Source of the DNA: Chondrinema litorale
Lineage (GTDB): Bacteria; Bacteroidota; Bacteroidia; Cytophagales; Flammeovirgaceae
Assembly: GCF_026250525.1 (NCBI RefSeq)
Contig: NZ_CP111043.1
Span: 4,291,001-4,355,000 of the forward strand
Reading direction: 5' to 3'
DNA: 64,000 nucleotides
Shown: piece by piece, positions 53,640-61,383 of the stretch
How the letters are laid out: every line of letters begins with the position of its first letter
Numbering within the stretch: position 1 is the first letter of the stretch
Notes under the pieces: model-generated
Told to the model about the DNA's origin: nothing
Database searches by the model: none
Seen by the model: the letters and a program-made list of their open reading frames with translations, nothing else
Made by a program: the position numbers and the translations under genes

Positions 53640-54623
53640 ATGGAGAAACCCTCAATTGGTAAGATTATATATTTGTTGGCAATTTGTTCTTTTGCAATCA
53701 TTTTATTTTCGAAAGTTTTTATAAAAAATGATGTTGATATTGAGGAGAAGATTTCTAAGTCGGAAAAAGAAGAAGTAATTGTGAAGCTGGCATCTTACCT
53801 ACAAGATTTCTATGTTTTTCCAGAAAAAGGTAAGCAAATGTCAGATTTAATTAATAGTAATCTGATTAAAGGGAAGTATTCTGAGGTTAACTCTTATGAT
53901 TCGCTCGCAGAGTTATTGACTGTTGAATTGAGAGGTGTAGTGAATGATAAACATCTTAGAATTCGCGCAAATGCAGAGCAATCTTTAAGTTTTACTTCAT
54001 TATCTAATGTTGCTTTGGGTGAAGATTATGGAATAACAGATGCCAAAATACTCAATAATAATATAGGATATCTTGCTTTTGATAAGTTTCCAAAGCTATC
54101 CAATTCGTCTGAGCTAGCAGTTGCAGAAGCAATGGAAACGCTAAAAGATGCTAAGTGTATAATTATAGATTTAAGAAATAATGGAGGTGGAGATCCTGCT
54201 ATGGTGCAATTATACTGTAGCTATTTTTTTGATGAAAACCCTGTCCATTTGAACTCTTTGTATTTAAGACCAGAACAAATCACCAGAGAATTTTATACAC
54301 TTAAGGAGATTAGAGGAAAAAGAATGCCTGATAAACCGCTTTATCTTTTAACTAGTGATTATACTTTTTCTGGAGCTGAAGAATTTTGCTACAATCTAAA
54401 GCATTTAAAAAGAGCCAAAATAATTGGCGAGGTTACAGGAGGAGGAGCTCATCCGGTAAATGCTTATACTTTAAATGAATCGCTAATTGCTATAATACCT
54501 GTTGGGCGTGCTATAAATCCAATAACTAAAACTAATTGGGAAAGAGTAGGAGTTAAGCCAGATTCTCTTTGTGATTCTGAAAAAGCACTTGATGTTGCAA
54601 TTCAATTAGCTAGCAGAAATTAA
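53640..54623 (+). CDS. S41 family (tail-specific/IRBP-like) peptidase
   Basis: 327 residues with an N-terminal membrane anchor or signal (about 8-26, KIIYLLAICSFAIILFSKVF). The protease domain has CIIIDLRNNGGGDPAM and TSDYTFSGAEEF, with Ser244 as likely nucleophile, followed by IGEVTGGGAHP. There is no PDZ domain; this fits the short S41 group related to interphotoreceptor retinoid-binding protein. Substrate unknown. Its stop overlaps a small convergent ORF by 3 nt. Confidence 0.87.
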   Translation: MEKPSIGKIIYLLAICSFAIILFSKVFIKNDVDIEEKISKSEKEEVIVKLASYLQDFYVFPEKGKQMSDLINSNLIKGKYSEVNSYDSLAELLTVELRGVVNDKHLRIRANAEQSLSFTSLSNVALGEDYGITDAKILNNNIGYLAFDKFPKLSNSSELAVAEAMETLKDAKCIIIDLRNNGGGDPAMVQLYCSYFFDENPVHLNSLYLRPEQITREFYTLKEIRGKRMPDKPLYLLTSDYTFSGAEEFCYNLKHLKRAKIIGEVTGGGAHPVNAYTLNESLIAIIPVGRAINPITKTNWERVGVKPDSLCDSEKALDVAIQLASRN

Positions 54624-54754
54624 TCTTCACCCTCTTTCTTTTTCTTGAACACATCTACATTTTGTAGGTAATTTTTTAACCTGTCTTTACTGTTGTTAGC
54701 TTTTTCCATCTCCGATTGAATATCTATTAAGCTGGGTTTTATTTTCTTTTTCAT
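54620..54754 (-). CDS. 44-residue charged small protein coupled to the DUF4836-like gene
   Basis: The ORF begins MKKKIKPSLIDIQSEMEKAN and ends with a lysine-rich KKKKEGED tail. Its ATG directly follows the TAG stop of the upstream lipoprotein gene (TAGATG), a layout typical of translational coupling, and the composition is helical and charged. No family is recognised, and the coding status rests on coupling and composition only. Confidence 0.5.
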   Translation of the reverse strand: MKKKIKPSLIDIQSEMEKANNSKDRLKNYLQNVDVFKKKKEGED

Positions 54755-56365
54755 CTATAATTCTGATGTGATTTTATCTTGTTGTTTTTCTAGAATGTTA
54801 AATAGTCTAATTAAGCTATTCAAACTATTTTCCTTTTCGTCTTTAAATTTAATGTCAATCCTTGAATTCATAACATTATCTTCTAAAGGCTTGGTGTAAA
54901 ATGATGCAGTTTTGAGCACATTCGCTACTTCATAAAAATTATCATTTAAAAAACTGGTGTTTGAAAAAGTCGGACTCTGTTTTAATAACCTATCGAAGTT
55001 TATATAGGCAGAGATAGGATAACCAGAGCTTAATTTCTGAATTTCTCTATCTGGTTCTGGTATTATTCTTCTTTTTTGTTTCAATACATAAAATGAATCA
55101 TTAGTTACCAGCATTTTATCATCCTCTAATTTTATATATGCATCATACCCAAGAATTTCATTCATATTATAAAGATCATCTTGCTTATTGAGAATGCCAT
55201 TATTACTCATTTTATCAAGGAAAGAAGGCATTTTGGGTCCAGTTTTAAGTTCAGCAATAAAACAAGGTAGTCTCTCACTGTTATTGCTATCGCTTACTAA
55301 AAAGTTATGGTTATCTCTATTGGTAGCATATGCTATAAATACATCTCCACCAGTAAGTTCATACAACTCTTTTTCTTGAACTCCAGTAGCTGCAATTACT
55401 GCCTTCATTGCCAAGCGCATATTATAAAATTTAATAAACTTGGCTATAAATCCTTTATCATATTTGAAGTTAAGAAAAGCTACTAATTCGCTGTCATCTA
55501 TTCTTTCACATAAGTCAGAATGTAAGTTTTCTGAAAGTAGATCTTGATAAACAGCAATTGCTTCATTCTCTAGGTATTGTTTAACGTTGATTTTTACTTG
55601 GTCGTCGTCAAAATTGATAAATGCATTAAAGTATTTGATACCACCATTAAATGCATCTGGTATAAATTTTTGAGTGAGGGGTTTCAACTGAGAAGGACGA
55701 GCAAAAATAGTCATGTCATCATCAGAATCAGAAAGATTGTTGAAGTTATCATCCTCAATAATTGATTCCGAAGGTTTTAGCTCAAAAATCTCATTGAGTT
55801 TATTTAGTGTGTTTCCGGGTTTAGTGTCGTTATATGGAAATATGGCAACAAGCAGTTCTTTATTCCATCCTAAAGAAAAGCCATAATCTTTAAAATAACC
55901 TGTATTGTAGTTCTCAGTTTTGTTTAATGTTATGCTATATTTTTTGCTTACATTGTTTGTGAAAAACTCATCAAATTTTTTAGAGTCATTCATCTTCCAG
56001 AATATACCTGTATATTTTTGATTTTCATTCTCTATGTCATTGGTATACAGATAAATGTCGTCAAGTAGATTTAAACCAGTGGAAATTGGTTGGTTAAATA
56101 TTTCGTTTAATGGGCTCTTTTTTCTTGATGAGGATTCGAAAAAGAATAATTCGGTAAATTTTATAAGGATTTTAGGATTAATGCCTTCAAAGTTTTGAAA
56201 CAGAAGTTTTGTTACAATATTACTAGTATTTAATGTAATAATAGCAGATGCATCTTTGGGTATATAAGATTGAACTGAACGTTCTTCTTTACATCCATTG
56301 AGAAATATTGTAAATGTAAATGAGGCAAAAATTAGAAAAAAATATCCTGCCTTTTTGTTAATCAT
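54755..56365 (-). CDS. DUF4836-like lipoprotein
   Basis: 536 residues from ATG 56365 (another in-frame ATG at 56383 is less likely). Signal peptide with lipobox LNGC, followed by SYIPKDASAIITLNTSNIVTK, the opening typical of DUF4836-type Bacteroidota proteins, and repeated alpha/beta segments. Function unknown; predicted to sit in the outer membrane. The small ORF above is coupled to its stop codon. Confidence 0.7.
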   Translation of the reverse strand: MINKKAGYFFLIFASFTFTIFLNGCKEERSVQSYIPKDASAIITLNTSNIVTKLLFQNFEGINPKILIKFTELFFFESSSRKKSPLNEIFNQPISTGLNLLDDIYLYTNDIENENQKYTGIFWKMNDSKKFDEFFTNNVSKKYSITLNKTENYNTGYFKDYGFSLGWNKELLVAIFPYNDTKPGNTLNKLNEIFELKPSESIIEDDNFNNLSDSDDDMTIFARPSQLKPLTQKFIPDAFNGGIKYFNAFINFDDDQVKINVKQYLENEAIAVYQDLLSENLHSDLCERIDDSELVAFLNFKYDKGFIAKFIKFYNMRLAMKAVIAATGVQEKELYELTGGDVFIAYATNRDNHNFLVSDSNNSERLPCFIAELKTGPKMPSFLDKMSNNGILNKQDDLYNMNEILGYDAYIKLEDDKMLVTNDSFYVLKQKRRIIPEPDREIQKLSSGYPISAYINFDRLLKQSPTFSNTSFLNDNFYEVANVLKTASFYTKPLEDNVMNSRIDIKFKDEKENSLNSLIRLFNILEKQQDKITSEL

Positions 56366-56556
56366 ATTAGTTAGGTAAAACACTGAGGAAAATTAATAAT
56401 TGAGCAAATTAAATCCCCTAAAGTTAATAAAAATTATTGTGATACTTATTTAAGTAAGCTTCAATCTAAGTTAGATTGACTAAAAAATAATACAAATATC
56501 CTATTTAAGAATAAGCTTAGCGTAAAAATTTATTTTAGAATTTCACCTAAATTAAC

Positions 56557-56564
56557 TACATTTG
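56557..56564 (+). promoter_or_regulatory. -7 promoter element of greA
   Basis: TACATTTG matches TAnnTTTG. Transcription would begin near 56571, just before the leader hairpin. No clear -33 TTG is visible upstream. Confidence 0.5.
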
Positions 56565-56580
56565 TAGAGTTTTTTCACAG

Positions 56581-56619
56581 AGTAACGGCTCAATCTGTTG
56601 AGTCGTTACTTTTATTTTT
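56581..56619 (+). terminator. Terminator-like hairpin in the greA leader (candidate attenuator)
   Basis: 13-bp stem with one G-T pair (56581-56593 with 56598-56610), 4-nt loop, then TTTATTTTTG. It lies between the greA -7 element and the start codon; the nearest upstream plus-strand gene ends almost 2 kb away, so it is not that gene's terminator. Confidence 0.8.
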
Positions 56620-56641
56620 GTGGTATATAAAATATAATTTT

Positions 56642-57115
56642 ATGTCAGGTTTCACATATTACACTAAAGAAGGACTCGACAGATTAAAAAAAGAATTGCA
56701 CGAGTTAAAAACCAAAGGCAGATCAGATATTGCTAAGCAAATAGCAGAAGCGAGAGATAAAGGAGACCTTAGTGAGAATGCCGAATATGATGCAGCAAAG
56801 GATGCTCAAGGTTTACTAGAATTAAAGATCTCTAAATTAGAAGCTCAAGTTGCTAAAGGAAGAATTCTTGACGAGTCAAAAGTAGATACTTCAAAAGTTT
56901 CTGTGCTTTCTACTGTTAAAATAAAGAATGTTGCTAATGGAATGCAGTTAAACTATACATTAGTTGCTGAAGAAGAAGCTGACCTTAAGCAAAATAAAAT
57001 TTCAGTAAATTCTCCATTTGGCGAAGGTTTACTTGGAAAGAAAATAGGTGAAATTGCTGAAATTAAAGCGCCTAGAGGAACTATGAAGTTTGAAGTGATG
57101 GATATTTCGAGATAA
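56642..57115 (+). CDS. greA: Transcription elongation factor GreA
   Basis: 157 residues, standard length. N-terminal coiled coil (1-75) with the tip acidic region GDLSENAEYDAAKDAQ that reaches the RNA polymerase catalytic site, then the C-terminal FKBP-like domain with NSPFGEGLLGKKIGE. GreA rescues backtracked polymerase by stimulating RNA cleavage. The start is ATG 56642 (MSGFTYYTKEG); the frame is open a few codons upstream but within the leader after the hairpin. Confidence 0.95.
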   Translation: MSGFTYYTKEGLDRLKKELHELKTKGRSDIAKQIAEARDKGDLSENAEYDAAKDAQGLLELKISKLEAQVAKGRILDESKVDTSKVSVLSTVKIKNVANGMQLNYTLVAEEEADLKQNKISVNSPFGEGLLGKKIGEIAEIKAPRGTMKFEVMDISR

Positions 57116-57183
57116 GGAAATATTCTAGCTTTAAATTGTTTTTATTTACCTGTCTATTCTAATCTAAAATTTATTACTATCAA

Positions 57184-57208
57184 TTGTCTATAACCCAGAC
57201 AAGTTTTT
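57184..57208 (+). terminator. Possible greA terminator
   Basis: TTGTCT (57184-57189) pairs with AGACAA (57197-57202), 7-nt loop, followed by a short T-run. A weak, short stem. Confidence 0.4.
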
Positions 57209-57305
57209 CCTGATCATTAAATAGGAAGTCTCATCTATCTATTAACAGGTAAACTCTAAATACTAAGCTATAACATAGGCTTATGTATTAACTTGTGAAA
57301 TCTTA

Positions 57306-57415
57306 AAATTGCTTTGGCCATAAAAAATCAGATAAATTAATTACTCTCCAGTAAGATCAGAAACACACAACATCTATCAACTTGTAATTAATATCTCGAT
57401 TGGCCAAAGCAATTT
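57306..57415. ncRNA. Long imperfect hairpin, possible structured RNA or small inverted-repeat element
   Basis: Outer arms 57306-57320 and 57401-57415 are a perfect 15-bp inverted repeat. Inside, 57327-57333 pairs with 57393-57400 (one bulge) and 57336-57344 with 57384-57392 (9 bp). Together these give about 31 bp around a 39-nt apical region. There is no T-tract right after it and no obvious target-site duplication. Whether it is transcribed is unknown. Confidence 0.4.
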
Positions 57416-57581
57416 ATCCAACCTACCTTTTTGATTTTACATATAGTAATTAGCGTATTGAGAACAAACTTTTAATGGAATTAAAGAATGTATCAACAGT
57501 AATTTAAACTGTTAAAAAAGAAAGTAAACTTAAAAAGAGAACCTTCTAAAAATAGCATTTAAAACATCTATCATCATTTAT

Positions 57582-57734
57582 CTACTTAATGGTATTTTTA
57601 GTGCTTCCAGAAACTTCTTTGAATTTGCTATCAAGTTGCTGCAAGTCATTTCTAATGTTTTTTAGTTTTGTTTCGTAGTTAGAAAGTATTTTATCTATCG
57701 CGTTGAATTCTGTAGTAGTAGTAAAAGTATTCAT
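57582..57734 (-). CDS. 50-residue helical small protein
   Basis: The ORF begins MNTFTTTTEFNAIDKILSNY and continues with heptad-like LKNIRNDLQQLDSKFKE, predicting an amphipathic helix or coiled coil. An A-rich stretch precedes the ATG on the minus strand, as is usual at starts in this phylum. It lies in a gap of about 950 bp. No family recognised; it could be a chance ORF. Confidence 0.45.
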   Translation of the reverse strand: MNTFTTTTEFNAIDKILSNYETKLKNIRNDLQQLDSKFKEVSGSTKNTIK

Positions 57735-58064
57735 GTTTTAGTGTTTAGTTGTTTTTCTAAAGGTATTGTAGTTTTAATAATCTGAAAATATTAATTCAAT
57801 TTCACCGCCAAAAAATAAAATATAACTAACTGCTTGTTTATTAGTTAGTTATATCTATTTCAAGGCGTGCCAAATATTAAATTAAATCCCAATTCGGGAA
57901 TAATTCTCATATTAATACCAATTCCCATTTTCCTTAGAGTCCCCCAGTGTTTATATATATATTGTGATTTTGATGCAGATATGTTGAAACTATTTTTATC
58001 AATAGTTTTTACCTTTAGATGCCAATTTTAATATTTGTCAGATACTTTAAATAAATAAAATCTA
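57735..58064. other. Gene-free region with a 12-bp perfect inverted repeat
   Basis: 330 bases upstream of the HIT gene (plus) and the 50-residue ORF (minus). Contains the inverted repeat at 57820-57854 listed below; otherwise AT-rich, with no clear -7 element. Confidence 0.4.
57820..57854. repeat. Perfect 12-bp hairpin between divergent genes
   Basis: ATATAACTAACT (57820-57831) and AGTTAGTTATAT (57843-57854), 11-nt loop. On the minus strand the hairpin is followed by a T-rich run (complement of 57809-57819), so it is terminator-like in that direction. It could also be an operator. Confidence 0.6.
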
Positions 58065-58457
58065 ATGGCATCGATATTCACTAAAATTGTAAATGGTGAA
58101 ATACCTTCTCATAAAATTGCTGAAAATGATAAATTTTTAGCTTTTCTAGATGTTTTTCCGCTAAGAGAAGGTCATACACTAGTTATTCCTAAGCAAGAAG
58201 TAGATTATATATTTGATCTGGATGATGACTTGTTAGCTGATCTAATGGTATTTAGTAAAAAGGTAGCTAAAGCTATAAAATTGGCAATTCCGTGTAAAAG
58301 GATAGGTATAGCAATAGTTGGTTTAGAAGTGCCACATGCGCATCAACACTTAGTGCCCTTAGATTCTATAGACGATATCAACTTTACAAGACCTAAGCTA
58401 AAACCAACACAGGAAGAGCTAAAGGCTACTGCTGAAAAAATTAAAACTTTCTTGTAA
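58065..58457 (+). CDS. HIT family (histidine triad) hydrolase
   Basis: 130 residues. ASIFTKIVNGEIPSHKI opens the fold, LVIPKQEVDYIFDL is the middle strand, and the triad PHAHQHLVPL has His91, 93 and 95. HIT hydrolases cleave nucleoside phosphoramidates or nucleotidyl esters. First of three closely spaced genes (14 and 3 nt gaps). Confidence 0.93.
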   Translation: MASIFTKIVNGEIPSHKIAENDKFLAFLDVFPLREGHTLVIPKQEVDYIFDLDDDLLADLMVFSKKVAKAIKLAIPCKRIGIAIVGLEVPHAHQHLVPLDSIDDINFTRPKLKPTQEELKATAEKIKTFL

Positions 58458-58471
58458 TTGATACTTTCAAA

Positions 58472-59059
58472 TTGATTAATTCTAATACTGATTCGGTTAT
58501 TCTAAAAATCGTAGTGTTTGGTCCTGAGTCAACGGGTAAAACAACTTTGGCAAAACAGTTATCATCACATTTCGGTACAGTTTGGAATCCCGAATTTTTG
58601 AGGTACTATGTAGATGCAAGAGAGCTTTCTAAGCCTGATTTGATGAAAAGTAAGCAAATAACTATTACTGAAGGCGAACTTTTAAATATTGCGATAGGTC
58701 AATTAGCTTCTGAAAAGGCAATACAAGAAAATAATTCAGGCATATTGTTTTATGATACTTGCTTACATACTAATGCAATTTATGCTGAGCATTACTATAA
58801 TAATGTGCCTGAAGGTATAATGAGAATGCTTTCTAGTGTAAACTACGACTTTTTCTTTTTATGTAATACTGATATAGAATGGGAATATGACCCGCAAAGG
58901 GAAAGTGCAGAAGTAAGAGATGTGTTGTTTGGTAAAATGCATACATATTTAAAAGAGAATAGATTGCCATTTTCTATAATATCAGGTACGGGTGAAAACC
59001 GTTTTAATCATGCATTAAGTATTCTCAATTCAAAATTTCCTTCTATAGTAAATAAATAA
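58472..59059 (+). CDS. NadR-like ribosylnicotinamide kinase/ATPase
   Basis: 195 residues. P-loop VVFGPESTGKTTLAKQLS (Gly17-Thr25), WNPEFLRYYVD and ILFYDTCLHTNAIY (Walker B-like) match the C-terminal kinase domain of NadR, which phosphorylates nicotinamide riboside. The N-terminal NMN adenylyltransferase domain of full NadR is missing. Start TTG 58472: there is no ATG before the P-loop. Second gene of the HIT operon. Confidence 0.8.
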   Translation: MINSNTDSVILKIVVFGPESTGKTTLAKQLSSHFGTVWNPEFLRYYVDARELSKPDLMKSKQITITEGELLNIAIGQLASEKAIQENNSGILFYDTCLHTNAIYAEHYYNNVPEGIMRMLSSVNYDFFFLCNTDIEWEYDPQRESAEVRDVLFGKMHTYLKENRLPFSIISGTGENRFNHALSILNSKFPSIVNK

Positions 59060-59062
59060 AAT

Positions 59063-60331
59063 ATGGCTGAAATTAAGCCTTTTCGAGCTTGGCGTTATCA
59101 TCCGAGATTTACCGAAAATATTGACAAACTAATTGCTCCTTTATTTGATGTTATTTCAGAAAAGCAAAGAAAGCAATTATATAATGAGCCATACAATAGT
59201 ATGCATCTTTCTGTACCTCTCGGTGAAAACCCAGCCAGAGAAGCTTTAAAATCGTTAAATAGCTGGAAGGAAAATGAGGTAATAGTACAAGATGAGGTTG
59301 AAAGTATATATGTGTATTTTCAATATTTCTATTTACCGAATGATCCAGTTAAGCATTGCCGAAAAGGTTTTATATGTATGATTAAGGCCTACGATTATGC
59401 TGAAAATGTGATTCTTAGGCATGAAAACACAATGCCTCATTCAGTGAATGATAGAATTAGCTTGCTAGAAGCAACAAAGTTGAATGTGAGTCCTACGCAC
59501 GGTCTGTATACTGATCCAGCATTTACGTTGGAAAAATATATGGATGAAGCTATGGAAAATCCAGTTTATCAAATTGAGGATTATCAGGGAGTAACAGATG
59601 CTTTGGCAATTATTACAGATAAATCTATTATACAAGAATTTAAAGAGCTTATACTAGATAGGCAAATTATCTTGGCAGATGGTCACCATCGTTATGAAGG
59701 CTCATTACAGTACAAGAAAAAGAAGCAGAAAATAGGTGTTTCCCAAAATGGGAATGAGGCATTTAATTATCATATGATGTTTCTTACAAATACGGAAGCT
59801 CATAATTTAAGAATTTTACCTACACATAGAATCATAAATAATTATCCGTCATTTAATACAGGCGATTTATTAATTAAAGCTGCTGAGTTTTTCAATATAA
59901 AAGAAGTAGATGATCCAATGTGTTTAAATGAAATTATTATTGGGAAGCAATGGACATTTGGACTTATACTAAAAAATAGAGCCTGTATTATTAAATTAAA
60001 GCCAGAATTAATTGAAAAAATAGATTGGAAATTTCCAGATGCAATAAAAAAACTGGATTTAACTGTGCTACATTATTTTTTTATTGAGAAAGTATTGGGA
60101 ATTCTAGGGAAAGATCAACGAAAGAATAATAATATAAATTTTGAAAGAAACTTTTTGGCTTGTTATACAGCTGTTAACAGTAATAATGCAGATATTGCCT
60201 TAATTACCAATGAAATCTCGATAGATGATGTAAAAAAAGTATGTTTTAGTGGTTTTACTTTACCACAAAAATCGACATATTTTTATCCAAAAGTTATTAG
60301 TGGATTTCTTTTTGGTAGTGTAAATGAGTAA
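59063..60331 (+). CDS. DUF1015 family protein
   Basis: 422 residues. AEIKPFRAWRYHPR at the start, APLFDVISEKQR, and the highly conserved LADGHHRYEGSLQY motif define DUF1015 (SerB-associated in some lineages, function unproven). It begins 3 nt after the NadR-like stop, so it is very likely cotranscribed with it. Confidence 0.9.
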   Translation: MAEIKPFRAWRYHPRFTENIDKLIAPLFDVISEKQRKQLYNEPYNSMHLSVPLGENPAREALKSLNSWKENEVIVQDEVESIYVYFQYFYLPNDPVKHCRKGFICMIKAYDYAENVILRHENTMPHSVNDRISLLEATKLNVSPTHGLYTDPAFTLEKYMDEAMENPVYQIEDYQGVTDALAIITDKSIIQEFKELILDRQIILADGHHRYEGSLQYKKKKQKIGVSQNGNEAFNYHMMFLTNTEAHNLRILPTHRIINNYPSFNTGDLLIKAAEFFNIKEVDDPMCLNEIIIGKQWTFGLILKNRACIIKLKPELIEKIDWKFPDAIKKLDLTVLHYFFIEKVLGILGKDQRKNNNINFERNFLACYTAVNSNNADIALITNEISIDDVKKVCFSGFTLPQKSTYFYPKVISGFLFGSVNE

Positions 60332-60412
60332 AATTAAGCTTCAAGAGCAGTTAAAACTGATAATTTAATCAGCATTTTTAATAAATTATTAATTTTTTAA
60401 TTGAATAATTAC

Positions 60413-60420
60413 TAGCTTTG
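60413..60420 (+). promoter_or_regulatory. -7 promoter element of the DUF177-rpmF genes
   Basis: TAGCTTTG matches TAnnTTTG and lies 26 nt before the DUF177 start, which predicts a very short leader. No well-spaced -33 element is seen. Confidence 0.5.
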
Positions 60421-60445
60421 CAACTCAAAATTAAAAGCCGTTTGA

Positions 60446-60991
60446 ATGACTAAGTATTCTGTTGATATTTCAGGCTTAAAAAACAAAGAATATTCTTTTG
60501 ATTTTAAAATTGATGAGAATTTCTTTAAGCTATTTGAAAGTGACTTGATGCAGAATGGTTCACTTAATGCTGATATTGTCCTCAGTAAATCTGAAACGAT
60601 GATAACAGTAAAAGTGAAAATAAATGGAACAATTGAATTAACTTGCGACAGAAGTCTTAGAGAATTTGATTATCCGGTGTCTGTAGAAGAACAGCTTTAT
60701 TATAAATTTGGTGATCGGTACGAGGAAATGTCTGATGATGTTTTTATGATACCTACTAATTATGCAGAAATTGACTTTTCTCAAGTTTTGTATGATACAT
60801 TAGTGTTATCAATTCCGACAAAAATTATTCATCCAGATTTGCAAAGCGATGAGGATGATAATGATGAGGAAGAAACATTTGTGTTTTCAACTGCCGATGA
60901 AGATCAAGAAATAGAAGAAGAAAATCAAGAAAACGAAGAATCAGATCCCCGTTGGGATAAATTAAAAGGTTTGAATTTTAATAAAAATTAA
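60446..60991 (+). CDS. DUF177 (YceD-like) protein
   Basis: 181 residues. ELTCDRSLREFDYPVSVEEQ is the family core, IDFSQVLYDTLVLSIPTKIIHPD the second motif, then a long acidic tail (Asp/Glu-rich, 136-168) and a WDKLKGL end. YceD proteins sit next to rpmF throughout bacteria and are linked to 23S rRNA maturation in plants and some bacteria. rpmF follows after 11 nt. Confidence 0.92.
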   Translation: MTKYSVDISGLKNKEYSFDFKIDENFFKLFESDLMQNGSLNADIVLSKSETMITVKVKINGTIELTCDRSLREFDYPVSVEEQLYYKFGDRYEEMSDDVFMIPTNYAEIDFSQVLYDTLVLSIPTKIIHPDLQSDEDDNDEEETFVFSTADEDQEIEEENQENEESDPRWDKLKGLNFNKN

Positions 60992-61002
60992 ATAAGAATA
61001 AA

Positions 61003-61197
61003 ATGGCACATCCTAAACGTAAGATATCGAAGCAGAGAAGAGATAAAAGAAGATCTCACCAAAGCTTAAGCCCAGCACCAATTGCAATTTGTGGCGTTAC
61101 AGGAGAAGCTCATATGTGGCATAGAGCTTACTGGTCTGAAGGAAAATTGTATTACAAGGGCAAAGTTGTTTTAGAAAAGGAAGTTGTAGAAGAATAA
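61003..61197 (+). CDS. rpmF: 50S ribosomal protein L32
   Basis: 64 residues. AHPKRKISKQRRDKRRSHQ is the classic L32 opening. Only one cysteine remains (ICGVTGEAHMWHRAYW), so the four-Cys zinc ribbon is not intact, as in other Cys-poor L32 forms. Followed by a terminator. Confidence 0.96.
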   Translation: MAHPKRKISKQRRDKRRSHQSLSPAPIAICGVTGEAHMWHRAYWSEGKLYYKGKVVLEKEVVEE

Positions 61198-61218
61198 GAT
61201 ATTCCTACCCGGATTTTC

Positions 61219-61247
61219 AAAGAGAAGTACCTAACTTCTCTTTTTTT
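61219..61247 (+). terminator. Intrinsic terminator after rpmF
   Basis: Perfect 10-bp stem (61219-61228 with 61234-61243), 5-nt loop, T7 run. Confidence 0.9.
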
Positions 61248-61383
61248 ATGATTATTTTCATATTTTGATGCACTAAATCAATAAATAATCTTATTGTTTA
61301 TGATAAAATTCAGGATATGAATTTTTTGATAATTGCTTTTTGATTTCATACTTTGCAGGTGCAATACTAACTTTCAAATTCTG

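Larger units (their letters stand above)
57116..57581. other. Gene-free structured region downstream of greA
   Basis: 466 bases with no ORF that I believe. It contains an inverted repeat at 57145-57153/57245-57253 (9 bp), a 6-bp hairpin at 57184-57202 followed by a T-run that may end greA, and a long imperfect hairpin at 57306-57415 listed separately. Confidence 0.5.

Noticed and set aside
57116..58064. 6S RNA or tmRNA in the large gap after greA
   Set aside because: Only a 110-nt hairpin is present, shorter than typical 6S RNA, and there is no tag-peptide or tRNA-like end for tmRNA.
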